Source: Kitasatospora sp. MMS16-BH015
GTDB lineage: Bacteria; Actinomycetota; Actinomycetes; Streptomycetales; Streptomycetaceae
Reading direction: 5' to 3'
Assembly: GCF_002943525.1 (NCBI RefSeq)
Contig: NZ_CP025394.1
Span: forward strand, 682,001 to 746,000
Length of the DNA stretch: 64,000 nucleotides
Position 1 is the first letter of the stretch; every line of letters starts with the position of its first letter. This document shows positions 33,649-42,133 of this stretch, in pieces. A model generated the notes under the pieces. That model was not told where the DNA came from. It did no database searches and worked only from the letters and a program-made list of their open reading frames with translations. The position numbers and the translations under genes are program-made.

Positions 33649-34950
33649 CTACCGCCAACAGATACGCAGCTCCTTCAACCCGTTCTGGAAGTTGGATACG
33701 AGCCGCTTCGGCGGCGCTCCCGGAGCGAGCTCCAGGCCGGGCAGCTCGGCGACGACACGACGGATCAGGGCCGCCATCTGAACCCTGGCGAGCCGGGCGC
33801 CCACGCAGAAGTGCGGGCCGAAACCGAAACTGACGTGATCGTTCGGCGTCCGGACGATGTCGAAGCGGTCCGCGTCAGGAAAGACGGAGTCGTCTCGGTT
33901 GGCGGAGGCGTGATAGACGACCACCTTGTCGCCGGCGCGGATCGGCTGCCCGGCGAGTACCAGGTCCCGGGTGGCCGTGCGTCGGAACTCCAGTACCGGC
34001 GGCCAGAATCGGAGCATCTCCTCGATCGCCGGGGCGACCAGATCCGGCGATCGCGCCAACCGAAGGGACTGGTCGGGGTGGACGAGCAGGGAGTACAGAC
34101 CGCCGGGCAGACCATTGCGCAGCGTCTCATTACCGGCGACTCCGAACAGAAAGAACATCGTCTCGAACTCGTCGGCACTCAGTCCGGCTTCCCGCATCCG
34201 GGCGACGATGCTTCCTGGGGGTGGCTGTTTGGCGAGCGCGTGGGCGTAGGCGAACATGTCGGCCAGGGCGGCGCGAGAGCGCGGGTTGACCGGGCGGCCG
34301 TCGCGGGTGGTGAGGGCGGCGGGCCGGTGGGCGAGCGCGGTGCGGCCCATGCCGGTGAGTTGGGACGGGTCGGCGGTGCTGGACCGAGCGTAGTCGGGAT
34401 CCTGGTAGCCGATCACGCGGTTCGACCAGTCGACCAGCAGCTGTCGGTCCTGCTCAGGCACGCCAAGAATTCGCCCCAGGGTCCACACGGGCAGGTCAGC
34501 GGCGACCGGCACGAAGTCGACCTCGCCCAAGGACCGGATCCTCCGGATGAGTTCGGCCGCGCGCTCCTCGATGGCCGCGGTGAGCTCATGCAGCACACGC
34601 GGCGTGAAGGCGGCCGCGACGGCCCGGCGCAGCCGGGAGTGGTCGGGCGGATCCTGATTGAGCATCATCGTCCGGGCGAACTCAAGATCGGCTGTGGTGT
34701 CAGGGTCGCGGATCTGGGTCCCGCCAAGGTACGAGGAGAAGTCCTCCGGGCTCCGCAGCACCTGCTTCACGTCCGCGTGCCGCAGCACCGCCCAGTACCC
34801 GGGCCCGGCCGGCCAGGCGCCGACCGCCGGCTCCTCCACCCAGCAGACCGGCGCCGCCGCCCGGAGCTCCCGGTAGAGCCCGTACGGCACCCCCTCCGCG
34901 TAGGTCCGAGGCTCGAAGATCCCGTTCACCCGCCGCTGTTCCACGCCCAT
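33649..34950 (-). CDS. Cytochrome P450
   Basis: The protein of about 433 residues has the bacterial P450 landmarks: an I-helix with FLFGVAGNETLRN (Glu-Thr pair), the ExxR in AIEEMLRFWPP and a later Arg (FRRTATRDLVL), and the heme loop FGFGPHFCVGARLAR with the thiolate Cys. Actinomycete P450s of this type hydroxylate steroids, fatty acids or polyketides, using electrons from separate ferredoxins. No ferredoxin or reductase gene is nearby. ATG 34950 lies 8 bases after TACGGT and two codons inside a GTG at 34956. Substrate unknown. Confidence 0.93.
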   Translation of the reverse strand: MGVEQRRVNGIFEPRTYAEGVPYGLYRELRAAAPVCWVEEPAVGAWPAGPGYWAVLRHADVKQVLRSPEDFSSYLGGTQIRDPDTTADLEFARTMMLNQDPPDHSRLRRAVAAAFTPRVLHELTAAIEERAAELIRRIRSLGEVDFVPVAADLPVWTLGRILGVPEQDRQLLVDWSNRVIGYQDPDYARSSTADPSQLTGMGRTALAHRPAALTTRDGRPVNPRSRAALADMFAYAHALAKQPPPGSIVARMREAGLSADEFETMFFLFGVAGNETLRNGLPGGLYSLLVHPDQSLRLARSPDLVAPAIEEMLRFWPPVLEFRRTATRDLVLAGQPIRAGDKVVVYHASANRDDSVFPDADRFDIVRTPNDHVSFGFGPHFCVGARLARVQMAALIRRVVAELPGLELAPGAPPKRLVSNFQNGLKELRICWR

Positions 34951-35010
34951 GGCCACCGACCGTACCGCCCCACGGGCCGCCCCACCGGCCGATCCGGCGG
35001 GCCGGACGCG

Positions 35011-35586
35011 CTACTGGCCGACCCGGCCGTCCACGCACTCGCGCAGCAGGTCGGCGTGCCCGCAGTGCCGGGCGTACTCCTCGATCCGGTGCACGATCAT
35101 CTCGCGGATCGAGAGGCGCTCCCTTCCCACCCGCGCGCCGAGGTCGGCGTGTGCGGCCAACTCCTCGTCCAGCGCGGCCTGTTCCCGCTCCAGGTCGCGG
35201 AAGGCGGCCTCGACCACCGCCGGGTCGGCCACCGCGCCGTCGAAGTCCGCGTCCCGGCCCTCGTACAGCTTCGGGAGCGGCTCGCCGTCGGTGATCCAGT
35301 TCCGCCAGTCCCGCTCCACCCGGGCCAGGTGGCGGACCAGGCCGAGCAGCGACATCGTGGACGGGGGTACCGAGCGGCGGGCCAGCTGCGCCGCGTCCAG
35401 GCCCTCGCACTTCATCCGCAGCGTCAGCCGGTAGTCGTTCAGGTAGCCGACCAGGGTGGCCAACTCCCCGTCCGGGCCCGGGCCCTCGCTGTTGCGAGGG
35501 TCGTCCGCCGGGTCCACCCACATGTCGGGGTAGACCGTGGCCACCGTCCACCGCTCGGTCCGCTCGTGTTCGATCCGTTCGCTCAT
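35011..35586 (-). CDS. DinB-like (DUF664-type) putative mycothiol-dependent protein
   Basis: The 191-residue protein has the DinB-fold pattern of the DUF664 group: LVGYLNDYRLTLRMKCEGLD near residue 48, LLGLVRHLARVERDWRNWI near 82 and REMIVHRIEEYARHCGHADLLREC near 163. The His in VRHL, HRIEEY and CGHAD fit the three-His metal site. GACCAT lies 6 bases before ATG 35586 (leaderless). It is divergent from a thioesterase gene 75 bases away. Likely a thiol transferase or isomerase; substrate unknown. Confidence 0.75.
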   Translation of the reverse strand: MSERIEHERTERWTVATVYPDMWVDPADDPRNSEGPGPDGELATLVGYLNDYRLTLRMKCEGLDAAQLARRSVPPSTMSLLGLVRHLARVERDWRNWITDGEPLPKLYEGRDADFDGAVADPAVVEAAFRDLEREQAALDEELAAHADLGARVGRERLSIREMIVHRIEEYARHCGHADLLRECVDGRVGQ

Positions 35587-35661
35587 GGGGGCATGGTCGT
35601 CCGCAACGGCCGCCCGCGCCAGCGAGTTTCCGGGCTGCGGCCGGGTGGGCAGAATGGGCGG

Positions 35662-36081
35662 GTGACTCTCTCCACCGCCGAGGCGGACAAGATCCTCGCC
35701 GACAACTTCGCCCCCTGGGTCCTGGCGCTGGGGCTCAGCGTGGAACAGACGGGGGCGCAGCACGCGGTGCTGCGGCTGCCTTGGTCGGACCAACTGGCCC
35801 GGGAGGGCGGCGGCTTGAGCGGGCAGGCGATGATGGCTGCGGCGGACACGGCCTGCGTGATCGCGATCTGCTCGGCCCGGGAGGGCTTCGAGCCGATGAC
35901 CACTGTCCAGCAGTCCACCACCTTCCAACGCCCGGTGGTGGGGCGGGACGTGCTGGTGACGGCCCGGATCTCCAAGCTCGGCCGCCGGATGGCCTTCCTC
36001 GACATCACCCTCGCCGAGGAGGGCGCCGACCCGGCCGCGCCGGCCGCCCACGCCACCACGGTCTACGCCTTCCCCGGCTGA
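35662..36081 (+). CDS. PaaI-type hotdog thioesterase
   Basis: The 139-residue protein has the hotdog pattern: helix QAMMAAADTACVIAICSARE after GGGLSG (the site of the acidic active-site residue in related enzymes), then strands MTTVQQSTTFQRPVVGRDVLVTARI and RRMAFLDITLAEEG. PaaI enzymes hydrolyse acyl-CoA thioesters. GTG 35662 is chosen as the earliest start in the short divergent gap. It stands alone. Confidence 0.78.
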   Translation: MTLSTAEADKILADNFAPWVLALGLSVEQTGAQHAVLRLPWSDQLAREGGGLSGQAMMAAADTACVIAICSAREGFEPMTTVQQSTTFQRPVVGRDVLVTARISKLGRRMAFLDITLAEEGADPAAPAAHATTVYAFPG

Positions 36082-36213
36082 CCCCCGGCGACCACCGGGG
36101 TCGGCAACCACGCGGGCCGGTCCGGCGGAATTGGTCCGGTCCGACCCCTACTCCTACGCGCTACCCGGCAGTAGCCTCGCGGTGCCCAACCGTCGGACCC
36201 GCTGGAGAGTTAC

Positions 36214-37101
36214 ATGCGCACAGCCCTGCTCAGACCCGCCCTGGCCGTCGCGGCGATCGCCGCCGTCCTCGCCGCGGCCACCCCCGCCTCGGCGGCGAGC
36301 TCCGCCGCGAAGTCCGCCGCCAAGGACCACGACACGCCGAGGTACTACCTCGCCCTGGGCGACTCCCTCGCGGCGGGCTACCAGTCGCTGCCGGGCGGCG
36401 GCCACGAGGTCGGCCACGGCTACGCCCAGGACCTCGCCCGCACCCTGGGCGAGCGCGCCTCGGCCGCGCACCACTCCCTGCGGTTCACCGACCTCGGCTG
36501 CCCGGGCGAGACCACCGGCAGCATGATCAACGGCGGCTGCCCGTACCCGCACCCGTACCAGGGCTCCCAGTTGGAGGCCGCCCTGGCCTTCCTCCGCGCG
36601 CACCACGGCGACCGCACCCTGGTCACCATCGACATCGGCGCCAACGACGTGGACGGCTGCCTGACCGGCGGCAAGGTCGACCTGCCCTGCGCGCTGAACG
36701 GCGTCGGCAAGGTGGCCACCGGCCTGGACACCATCCTCGGCAAGCTCAAGGCCGCCGCCGGCCCGCACACCCGGATCGTCGGGATGAACCTCTACGACCC
36801 GTTCCTGGCCGTCTGGCTCACCGGCGAGCAGGGCCGCGCCCAGGCCGGCCTCTCCGTCCCGCTGGCCGACGTGCTCAACACCACCATCGACCTCACCGAC
36901 GCCGTCCACGGCGTGCCGACCGCCGACGTGGCCAAGGCGTTCTCCACCGACGCCTTCCTCCCGCTGGTGCCGTTCGGCGGCCAGCAGGTGCCGCTCAACG
37001 TGGCACGGGTGATGCAGTGGACCAACATGGCCCGGGGCGACATCCACGCCAACGACACCGGCTACCAGGTGATCGCCGACGCCTTCCTGGCCAAGATCTG
37101 A
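36214..37101 (+). CDS. Secreted SGNH/GDSL hydrolase
   Basis: The 295-residue precursor carries a signal peptide (RTALLRPALAVAAIAAVLAA, cleavage near ASA-AS). The four SGNH blocks are present: YLALGDSLAAGYQS (Ser), LGCPGETTGSMI (Gly), DIGANDVDGC (Asn) and DIHANDTGYQVIAD (Asp-x-x-His). Such enzymes are lipases, esterases or acyl-chain hydrolases of the cell exterior. GGAGAG lies 4 bases before ATG 36214, and a 12-bp hairpin follows. The Cys residues at GCP, GCPYPHP, DGC and PCA suggest extracytoplasmic disulfides. Confidence 0.9.
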   Translation: MRTALLRPALAVAAIAAVLAAATPASAASSAAKSAAKDHDTPRYYLALGDSLAAGYQSLPGGGHEVGHGYAQDLARTLGERASAAHHSLRFTDLGCPGETTGSMINGGCPYPHPYQGSQLEAALAFLRAHHGDRTLVTIDIGANDVDGCLTGGKVDLPCALNGVGKVATGLDTILGKLKAAAGPHTRIVGMNLYDPFLAVWLTGEQGRAQAGLSVPLADVLNTTIDLTDAVHGVPTADVAKAFSTDAFLPLVPFGGQQVPLNVARVMQWTNMARGDIHANDTGYQVIADAFLAKI

Positions 37102-37130
37102 GTCGTCGGCTCCCGGCCGGGAACCGACGC

Positions 37131-37158
37131 GTCGGGCGGTCCCGAAGGACCGCCCGAC
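37131..37158 (+). terminator. Perfect 12-bp hairpin with CGAA loop
   Basis: GTCGGGCGGTCC (37131-37142) pairs with GGACCGCCCGAC (37147-37158) across the CGAA loop, 30 bases after the SGNH hydrolase stop. It probably serves both convergent genes, since the CBS gene ends at 37183. Confidence 0.78.
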
Positions 37159-37182
37159 CGCGACTCGCCCCGCCGGCCGACG

Positions 37183-37605
37183 CTACTGCGCGCAGATCGC
37201 CGAGACGAACTCCGCCACCCGCTCCTGCGGCATGCCTCGCGCGATGTCGGCCTCGCTGATCATGCCGACCAGCTTGTGGTCGGGGTGGTCGATCACCGGC
37301 AGCCGGCGCACCCGGTGCTGCTCCATCACCCGCAGCACCTGCTCGGTGTCCTCGTCCGCCTCCACCACCATCGGCCGCCCGAGGGCGAGTTCGCCGGCCG
37401 TGAGCACGGCCGGGTCGCGGCCCTCGGCCACGCAGCGGAGCACGATGTCACGGTCGGTGAGGATGCCGAGCAACTTCCCGTTCTCCCCGCAGATCGGCAG
37501 CGCGCCCACGTCCCGCTCGCGCATCAACCTGGCTGCCTCGGCCAGCGTCTGGCCGGCCTCCACGCACTCGGCCCCCGGGTGCATGATCTCTTTCGCGGTG
37601 GTCAT
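37183..37605 (-). CDS. CBS-domain pair protein
   Basis: The 140-residue protein is two CBS motifs: AKEIMHPGAECVEAGQTL through LLGILTDRDIVLRCV, then GELALGRPMVVEADEDTEQVL through LVGMISEADIARG. CBS pairs bind adenosyl ligands (AMP, ATP, SAM) and act as energy or redox sensors. GAGGAGG lies 7 bases before ATG 37605. It is 57 bases after the SPFH gene on the same strand and may share its transcript. Partner unknown. Confidence 0.88.
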   Translation of the reverse strand: MTTAKEIMHPGAECVEAGQTLAEAARLMRERDVGALPICGENGKLLGILTDRDIVLRCVAEGRDPAVLTAGELALGRPMVVEADEDTEQVLRVMEQHRVRRLPVIDHPDHKLVGMISEADIARGMPQERVAEFVSAICAQ

Positions 37606-37662
37606 CGCCGTACCTCCTCGACGCGGAGCAGCCGACCCCTCGGTACGGAGCAGCTGGGCCCC

Positions 37663-38616
37663 TCACTCATCCTGAGCCGCCTCCGGGGCAGGCGCCACCG
37701 CAGTCCCGGGCAGCGGCGGCTGCGCCACCGGCCGGTCCAGCAGCTCGTCCAGCGGCGGGAGTTCCGCCGCCGCAGCCTCGGCGGCCTCCACCGCCTCCTT
37801 GGTGCCCGCCACCTCCTCGGCCGTGGCCGAAGCGGGCTCCCCGCCCTCCGCCCCGGCCACCCGCTTGGTCGCGGTGTCCAGGAAGCGCAGCAGCTCCACC
37901 GGGAAGGGCAGCACCAGGGTGGAGTTCTTCTCCGCCGCCACCTCCACCACGGTCTGCAGCAGCCGGAGTTGGAGCGCGGCCGGGGCGGCGCTCATGATGG
38001 TCGCGGCCTCGGAGAGCCGGGCCGAGGCCTGGTACTCGCCGTCGGCCGTGATGATCCGGGCCCGCCGCTCCCGCTCCGCCTCGGCCTGACGGGACATCGA
38101 GCGCTTCATCGACTCCGGCAGCGCCACGTCCTTGATCTCCACCCGGTCGATCTGCACGCCCCAGCCGAGCGCCGGGCTGTCGATCATCAGCTCCAGGCCC
38201 TGGTTGATCGGCTCCCGGTTGGCCAGCAGGTCGTCCAGTTCGCTCTTGCCGATGATCGACCGGAGCGAGGTCTGCGCCACCTGCGAGATGGCGAACTGGT
38301 AGTCCTGCACGTTGACGGTGGCCTGCACCGGGTCGACCACCTTGAAGTACACCACCGCGTCCACCCGCACGGTCACGTTGTCCCGGGTGATGCCCTCCTG
38401 GGCCGGGATCGGCAGCGTCACGATCTGCACGTTCACCCGGCGGATTCGGTCGGCCACCGGCAGCAGCATCACCAGCCCCGGCTCCCGCAGCTGCTCCCGC
38501 ACCCGGCCGAACCGGAACACCACCCCGCGTTGGAACTGCTGCACCACCCGCAGGCTCAGCCCGCAGACCACCGCCACCACGCCCGCCAGTGCGAGCACCG
38601 CATCCGCCACGATCAT
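37663..38616 (-). CDS. SPFH/band 7 (slipin-type) membrane protein
   Basis: The 317-residue protein has a single N-terminal membrane segment (VADAVLALAGVVAVVCGLSL), then an SPFH domain: VVQQFQRGVVFRFGR, GLVMLLPVADRIRRVNVQI, VDPVQATVNVQDYQFAISQVAQ and GVQIDRVEIKDVALPESM. A charged helix (RQAEAERERRARIITADGEY) is typical of stomatin/slipins. These oligomeric scaffolds organise membrane microdomains and associate with proteases. GAGG is 8 bases before ATG 38616. A CBS-domain gene follows; no NfeD partner is adjacent. Confidence 0.88.
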   Translation of the reverse strand: MIVADAVLALAGVVAVVCGLSLRVVQQFQRGVVFRFGRVREQLREPGLVMLLPVADRIRRVNVQIVTLPIPAQEGITRDNVTVRVDAVVYFKVVDPVQATVNVQDYQFAISQVAQTSLRSIIGKSELDDLLANREPINQGLELMIDSPALGWGVQIDRVEIKDVALPESMKRSMSRQAEAERERRARIITADGEYQASARLSEAATIMSAAPAALQLRLLQTVVEVAAEKNSTLVLPFPVELLRFLDTATKRVAGAEGGEPASATAEEVAGTKEAVEAAEAAAAELPPLDELLDRPVAQPPLPGTAVAPAPEAAQDE

Positions 38617-38685
38617 CGCCGTCACCTCGAAGGACCGGCATCCCCCATTCCACGCTACTCCGCCCGGCCGCGACTCCATCCGCTC

Positions 38686-38691
38686 TACGAT
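38686..38691 (+). promoter_or_regulatory. -10 box (TACGAT), leaderless UDG transcript
   Basis: TACGAT lies 6 bases before ATG 38698, with no ribosome site between. It sits in the 81-base divergent gap to the SPFH gene. Confidence 0.55.
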
Positions 38692-38697
38692 CACGGC

Positions 38698-39429
38698 ATG
38701 GACCCCGCCGCCCCGCCGCCCACCCTCGCCCTGCTCGACGAGCAGGTCACCCACTGCCGGGCCTGCCCGCGGCTGGTCGAGTGGCGCGAGGAGGCGGCCC
38801 GGGTCAAGCGGAAGTCGTACCAGGACTGGGACTACTGGGCCCGGCCGATCCCCGGCTTCGGCCCGCCGGACGCCGCCCTCGTGCTGCTCGGCCTGGCCCC
38901 CGCCGCGCACGGCGGCAACCGGACCGGCCGGATCTTCACCGGCGACCCGAGCGGCGACCTGCTCTACGCGACCCTGTACGGCCTGGGCCTGGCCAACCGC
39001 CCGGAGTCGGTGCGGGCCGGGGACGGCCTTGAGCTGTACGGGGTGCGGATCACCGACCCGGTGCGCTGCGCCCCGCCCGAGAACAAGCCGACCCCGGCCG
39101 AGCGGGACACCTGCCGCCCTTGGCTGGTACGGGAGTTCGACTTCCTCCGGCCGACCGTCCGCTCGATGGTGGCGCTCGGCGGCTTCGCCTGGCAGGCGCT
39201 GCTCCCGGTGCTCGCCGCCGCCGGCTACGTGCTGCCGCGCCCGCGCCCGGCCTTCGGCCACGGTGCCCACGTCGTGCTCCCGCACAGCGACGGCGGCCCG
39301 CTGCTGCACCTCTTCGGCTGCTACCACGTCAGCCCGCGCAACACCTACACCGGCCGCCTCACCACCCCGATGCTCCGCGACCTCCTCGCCACCGCCGCCG
39401 AGACGGCGGGCCTCACCGTCCGGCGCTGA
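38698..39429 (+). CDS. Uracil-DNA glycosylase family 5 (UDGb-like)
   Basis: The 243-residue protein has the family 4/5 layout: CRACPRL (Fe-S Cys pair) near residue 18, motif A GLAPAAHGGNRTGRIFTGDPSG, and motif B FGCYHVSPRNTYTGRLT, plus RCAPPENKPTPAE with a further Cys. Motif A lacks the active-site Asp of family 1, as expected for family 5 enzymes, which remove uracil and some deaminated purines. It starts base-excision repair. ATG 38698 is leaderless. It ends 13 bases before the convergent CHAD gene. Confidence 0.9.
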   Translation: MDPAAPPPTLALLDEQVTHCRACPRLVEWREEAARVKRKSYQDWDYWARPIPGFGPPDAALVLLGLAPAAHGGNRTGRIFTGDPSGDLLYATLYGLGLANRPESVRAGDGLELYGVRITDPVRCAPPENKPTPAERDTCRPWLVREFDFLRPTVRSMVALGGFAWQALLPVLAAAGYVLPRPRPAFGHGAHVVLPHSDGGPLLHLFGCYHVSPRNTYTGRLTTPMLRDLLATAAETAGLTVRR

Positions 39430-39442
39430 CCGGCCCCGGCCG

Positions 39443-40201
39443 TCAGCCCGCCGGCCGCGCCCTGGCCTCCGCCGCCACCGCCAGCTGCCGCCCGTACAGC
39501 ACCCCCAGCGCGAACCGGTCGGCCCCCGGCTGCCCGGCCAGCTCCCGCAGCGCGGCGCGCGCCACCACCGCGTCCTGGTACCGCCCGAGCAGCTCCTGCC
39601 GCGCCTTCATCCGGGCCGTGAACCGCTCCTTCCCGGCCACCTCGCCCAGGTACCGGGCCCGCTTGGCGGCCTTCCGCGCCCGGTGCAGCTCCTCCTCCCC
39701 CATCCCCGGCTCCACCAGCGCCTTCCGCGCGGCCTTCCGGGCCAGCCGCTTCGGCGTGTCCACCGGCTCCGCCGCCCCCGGCAGACCGTCCAACCCCGCG
39801 AGCAGCGCGGCGTACCAGTCGCTCGCGAGCGCGGCCACCACCTCGCCCCGCGCCCGGGCCGCCCGCTCGGCCAGCCGCCGCTCCAGCCAGACCGCCACCC
39901 GCTCCGGCCCGAGCTCGGCCGGCAGCTCCCGCGCCCCGCCCACCAGCAGCTCACCCACCACCTCGCAGTCCCGCGCCGGAGCCAGCGCCCGCCCCAGCCG
40001 CCGCAGCCCCTCCACCGGCTCCGCCGCCGCCGGGCCGTACGCCCGAAGCGCCACCCGCAGCCGTCGGCAGGCGATCCGCAGCTGGTGCACGGCATCGGGC
40101 TCCTCGGCCCGCACGGCGGCGTCCAGCGCGAAGACCCGCGCCCGCTGCTCGGCCACCCGGGCCGCGAACAGCCGCGCCCCCTGGTCGGCGCCGGTTGCCA
40201 T
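39443..40201 (-). CDS. CHAD-domain protein
   Basis: The 252-residue all-helical protein matches the CHAD domain: the conserved AVHQLRIACRRLRVALRAY near residue 38, APARDCEVVGELL, and the second-half LHRARKAAKRARYLGEVAG. The conserved His and basic residues face polyphosphate in known members. CHAD proteins bind inorganic polyphosphate and often sit on polyP granules. ATG 40201 is leaderless after TAGCCT. No CYTH or polyP enzyme gene is adjacent. Confidence 0.9.
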   Translation of the reverse strand: MATGADQGARLFAARVAEQRARVFALDAAVRAEEPDAVHQLRIACRRLRVALRAYGPAAAEPVEGLRRLGRALAPARDCEVVGELLVGGARELPAELGPERVAVWLERRLAERAARARGEVVAALASDWYAALLAGLDGLPGAAEPVDTPKRLARKAARKALVEPGMGEEELHRARKAAKRARYLGEVAGKERFTARMKARQELLGRYQDAVVARAALRELAGQPGADRFALGVLYGRQLAVAAEARARPAG

Positions 40202-40207
40202 AGGGAA

Positions 40208-40213
40208 AGGCTA
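40208..40213 (-). promoter_or_regulatory. -10 box (TAGCCT), leaderless CHAD transcript
   Basis: TAGCCT on the minus strand ends 6 bases before ATG 40201. The same hexamer and spacing occur at the GT2 gene (17419-17424). Confidence 0.55.
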
Positions 40214-40254
40214 AGCCGGAGTGCCGCCCGAGGGGGCGCCGAAGGCGAGCGGGG

Positions 40255-40641
40255 CTACGGCCGCAGCTGCACGGCCATCGAGAGCGTGTAGCCGACCAGC
40301 GCGCCGAAGCAGGCCACGGCGGTGGCGTGCCGTGCGGTGAAGGGCAGGCCGGCCAGGGCCGGGTAGAGCAGGACGGCGCAGCCGGCGGCGGCGTCGGCCG
40401 CGTACAGGCCGCTCGGCGGGACCACCTTGGTGGTGTGGGCCGCCCAGCCGGTGGCGACCAGGAAGCCGGTGAGCAGCACGAAGCCGGAGAGCAGGCCGGC
40501 GCCGATGGTGGACAGCGCGGCGTGCGGGGCGGGTGCCTCCTCGTCGGGGGCGAGGGCCGGGCGGAGCCGCTGCGAGATGGCCAGCGCACCGACGGCGATG
40601 CTGATGGCGAGGACGGCTCCGAGTACGGGCACGAGGTTCAA
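40255..40641 (-). CDS. Small integral membrane protein, TTG start
   Basis: The 128-residue protein has four hydrophobic stretches: VLGAVLAISIAVGALAI, GAGLLSGFVLLTGFLVATGW, DAAAGCAVLLYPALAG and AVACFGALVGYTLSMAV. I do not recognise a family. The start is TTG 40641, which overlaps the TGA of the upstream Pro/His-rich gene (TTGA); GGAG lies 6 bases before it. The overlap points to coupled translation and a joint membrane function with that protein. Confidence 0.65.
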   Translation of the reverse strand: MNLVPVLGAVLAISIAVGALAISQRLRPALAPDEEAPAPHAALSTIGAGLLSGFVLLTGFLVATGWAAHTTKVVPPSGLYAADAAAGCAVLLYPALAGLPFTARHATAVACFGALVGYTLSMAVQLRP

Positions 40642-41309
40642 CTACGACTCCGGGTCTGGATGGGGCCTTGGATGGCGGCGGCGATCGCCGCGGGGAGCAG
40701 GACGGTGACGAGCAGCACCACGGACCACACCACCGGGTCGAGCACCGGCGCGGCGGGCGCGGCCGGTGCCACGGCGACGGCGGTGCTCGCCACCGGGTGC
40801 GGCACCGGCGGGGTGACCACGGCGGCCACCGGCAGCGGGGCCGGCGGTGTCGGCTTGGGCGTCGGCGGTTTCGGCGCGGGCGGCTTCGGCGGCAGCACCA
40901 CGGCGTGCGTGACGGTCGGGCTCGGCTTGGCGGGCGCCGGTGCGGCGGGGGTCGGCGGCGGAGTGGGCGCGGGCGGGCTGGGCGGCTCCGGCGGGTGCGG
41001 GGTCGGCGGTGCGGGCGGGGTGGGCACCGGCGGTGGGGTCGGCACCGGAGGTGGGGTGGGGACCGGGGGCGTCGGCGGCGAGGGGCAGGGGGGCTCAGGG
41101 ATCGGCGGGTGCGGAGGGTGCGGTGGGTGGGGCGGATGTGGGGGGTGCGGAGGATGCGGTGGGTGCGGAGGGTGTGTCGGATGCGGCGGCTGGGGCGGTT
41201 CCGGGTGATGATTCGGATACGAAGGGCGAGCCGCACCCGAAGGCGCTCCGGTCGGCAGTGACCGGAGGCCGCCGAGCGCGTCCAGTGGGCTCCGGGGGAC
41301 GTGGTCCAT
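40638..41309 (-). CDS. Proline/histidine-rich protein with C-terminal membrane anchor
   Basis: The 223-residue protein has a short N-terminal region, then a block of HPP triplets (about residues 41-68), followed by long Pro/Thr/Ala/Lys segments (TPPPVPTPPPVPTP, KPPAPKPPTPKPTP) and a single C-terminal membrane helix (VVWSVVLLVTVLLPAAIAAAI). It may span the thick wall like other Pro-rich actinomycete surface proteins; topology is uncertain without a signal peptide. The His-rich block could bind metal. ATG 41309 follows GACAAT by 6 bases. It is coupled to the next membrane gene. Confidence 0.7.
   Translation of the reverse strand: MDHVPRSPLDALGGLRSLPTGAPSGAARPSYPNHHPEPPQPPHPTHPPHPPHPPHPPHPPHPPHPPHPPIPEPPCPSPPTPPVPTPPPVPTPPPVPTPPAPPTPHPPEPPSPPAPTPPPTPAAPAPAKPSPTVTHAVVLPPKPPAPKPPTPKPTPPAPLPVAAVVTPPVPHPVASTAVAVAPAAPAAPVLDPVVWSVVLLVTVLLPAAIAAAIQGPIQTRSRS
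41109..41189 (-). repeat. 9-bp tandem units encoding the His-Pro-Pro block
   Basis: Nine consecutive 9-base units, mostly of the form CCTCCGCAC on the coding strand, with several base changes. They encode the HPP repeat; two units read CATCCG or a Thr variant. Such arrays expand and shrink by slippage. Confidence 0.8.
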
Positions 41310-41313
41310 CAGC

Positions 41314-41343
41314 CGATTGTCGGATCACGCGACATGACAATCG
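41314..41343. promoter_or_regulatory. Inverted repeat upstream of the Pro/His-rich gene
   Basis: CGATTGTC (41314-41321) and GACAATCG (41336-41343) are exact inverted arms 14 bases apart, just before the start codon. The arm overlaps the GACAAT -10 box of the gene, so a bound protein would block transcription. No regulator gene is adjacent. Confidence 0.45.
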
Positions 41344-41506
41344 CCACAGAGTCGGTGAATGTCGCCCACAATCGCCCATCCGGGTGATGACCCCTGAACG
41401 CCTGCGTGATTAAACGCCTTTGACTCCGGACGGACGTACGACTCGTCCCAGTCCACCCGGTCAGCCCTCTCCCGGCCGTCCGTGACGCCGTGACATACTC
41501 CGGGAG

Positions 41507-42133
41507 ATGACTGACGACCAGCCGACCAGGGTGCTGCGGGCAGCGGTGTTCACCGCGCTCGCCGTTCCGCTGTCCGCGCTCGGCCACGTGGTCATCACCG
41601 GACGGGCCCTCCCGCTCAGCCTGGTCGCCGCCGCCACCGCGGTGGTGCTGGTGCTCGCGTACCTGGCCGCCGGCCCGCAGCGGCGCTTCCTGCACATCAC
41701 GGCCGTGCTGGTGCCGGTCGAGCTGCTGCTGAACACCGCCTTCAACCTCGGCCAGGACACCTGTGCCAGCGCCGCCCCCGGCCACGGCGTGGACCTGCTG
41801 GTCTGCGGCGGCGGCTCGGTGGACGGTTCGGTGCTCGGCAGCGTCACCCCCGGCACCGCCCAGCTGCTGGTGCTCGCGGTGCACCTGGTGCTCGCCCTGG
41901 CCGCCGCCCTCTGGCTGCGGCTCGGCGAAGCGGCACTCACCGGCCTCGCCGAGGCGCTGCGAGCACTCGCCGAGCCGTTCCGGGCGCTGCTCCTGCTGCT
42001 TGCCCCGCTGCCCTGCTGCCCCGCCGCGCTCGCCCCGGCCGTGGACGCCGCCCCGGCGCTGCCCCACCCGGGCCAGGTGCTGCTCGGCCCGGCCCCCCGG
42101 CGCGGCCCGCCCGCGCTCGCCCTGGCCGCCTGA
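41507..42133 (+). CDS. Integral membrane protein, function unknown
   Basis: About 208 residues with several hydrophobic segments: AAVFTALAVPLSALGHVVI, LVAAATAVVLVLAYLAAG, ITAVLVPVELLLNTAFN and LLVLAVHLVLALAAALWL. A loop with two Cys (QDTCASAAPGHGVDLLVCGG) lies before the last of these, and the tail contains another Cys pair (LPCCPAA). The C-terminus is Pro/Ala-rich. CATACT lies 7 bases before ATG 41507. It precedes the DsbA/VKOR pair by 256 bases; its Cys residues could relate to it, but I have no family assignment. Confidence 0.65.
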   Translation: MTDDQPTRVLRAAVFTALAVPLSALGHVVITGRALPLSLVAAATAVVLVLAYLAAGPQRRFLHITAVLVPVELLLNTAFNLGQDTCASAAPGHGVDLLVCGGGSVDGSVLGSVTPGTAQLLVLAVHLVLALAAALWLRLGEAALTGLAEALRALAEPFRALLLLLAPLPCCPAALAPAVDAAPALPHPGQVLLGPAPRRGPPALALAA

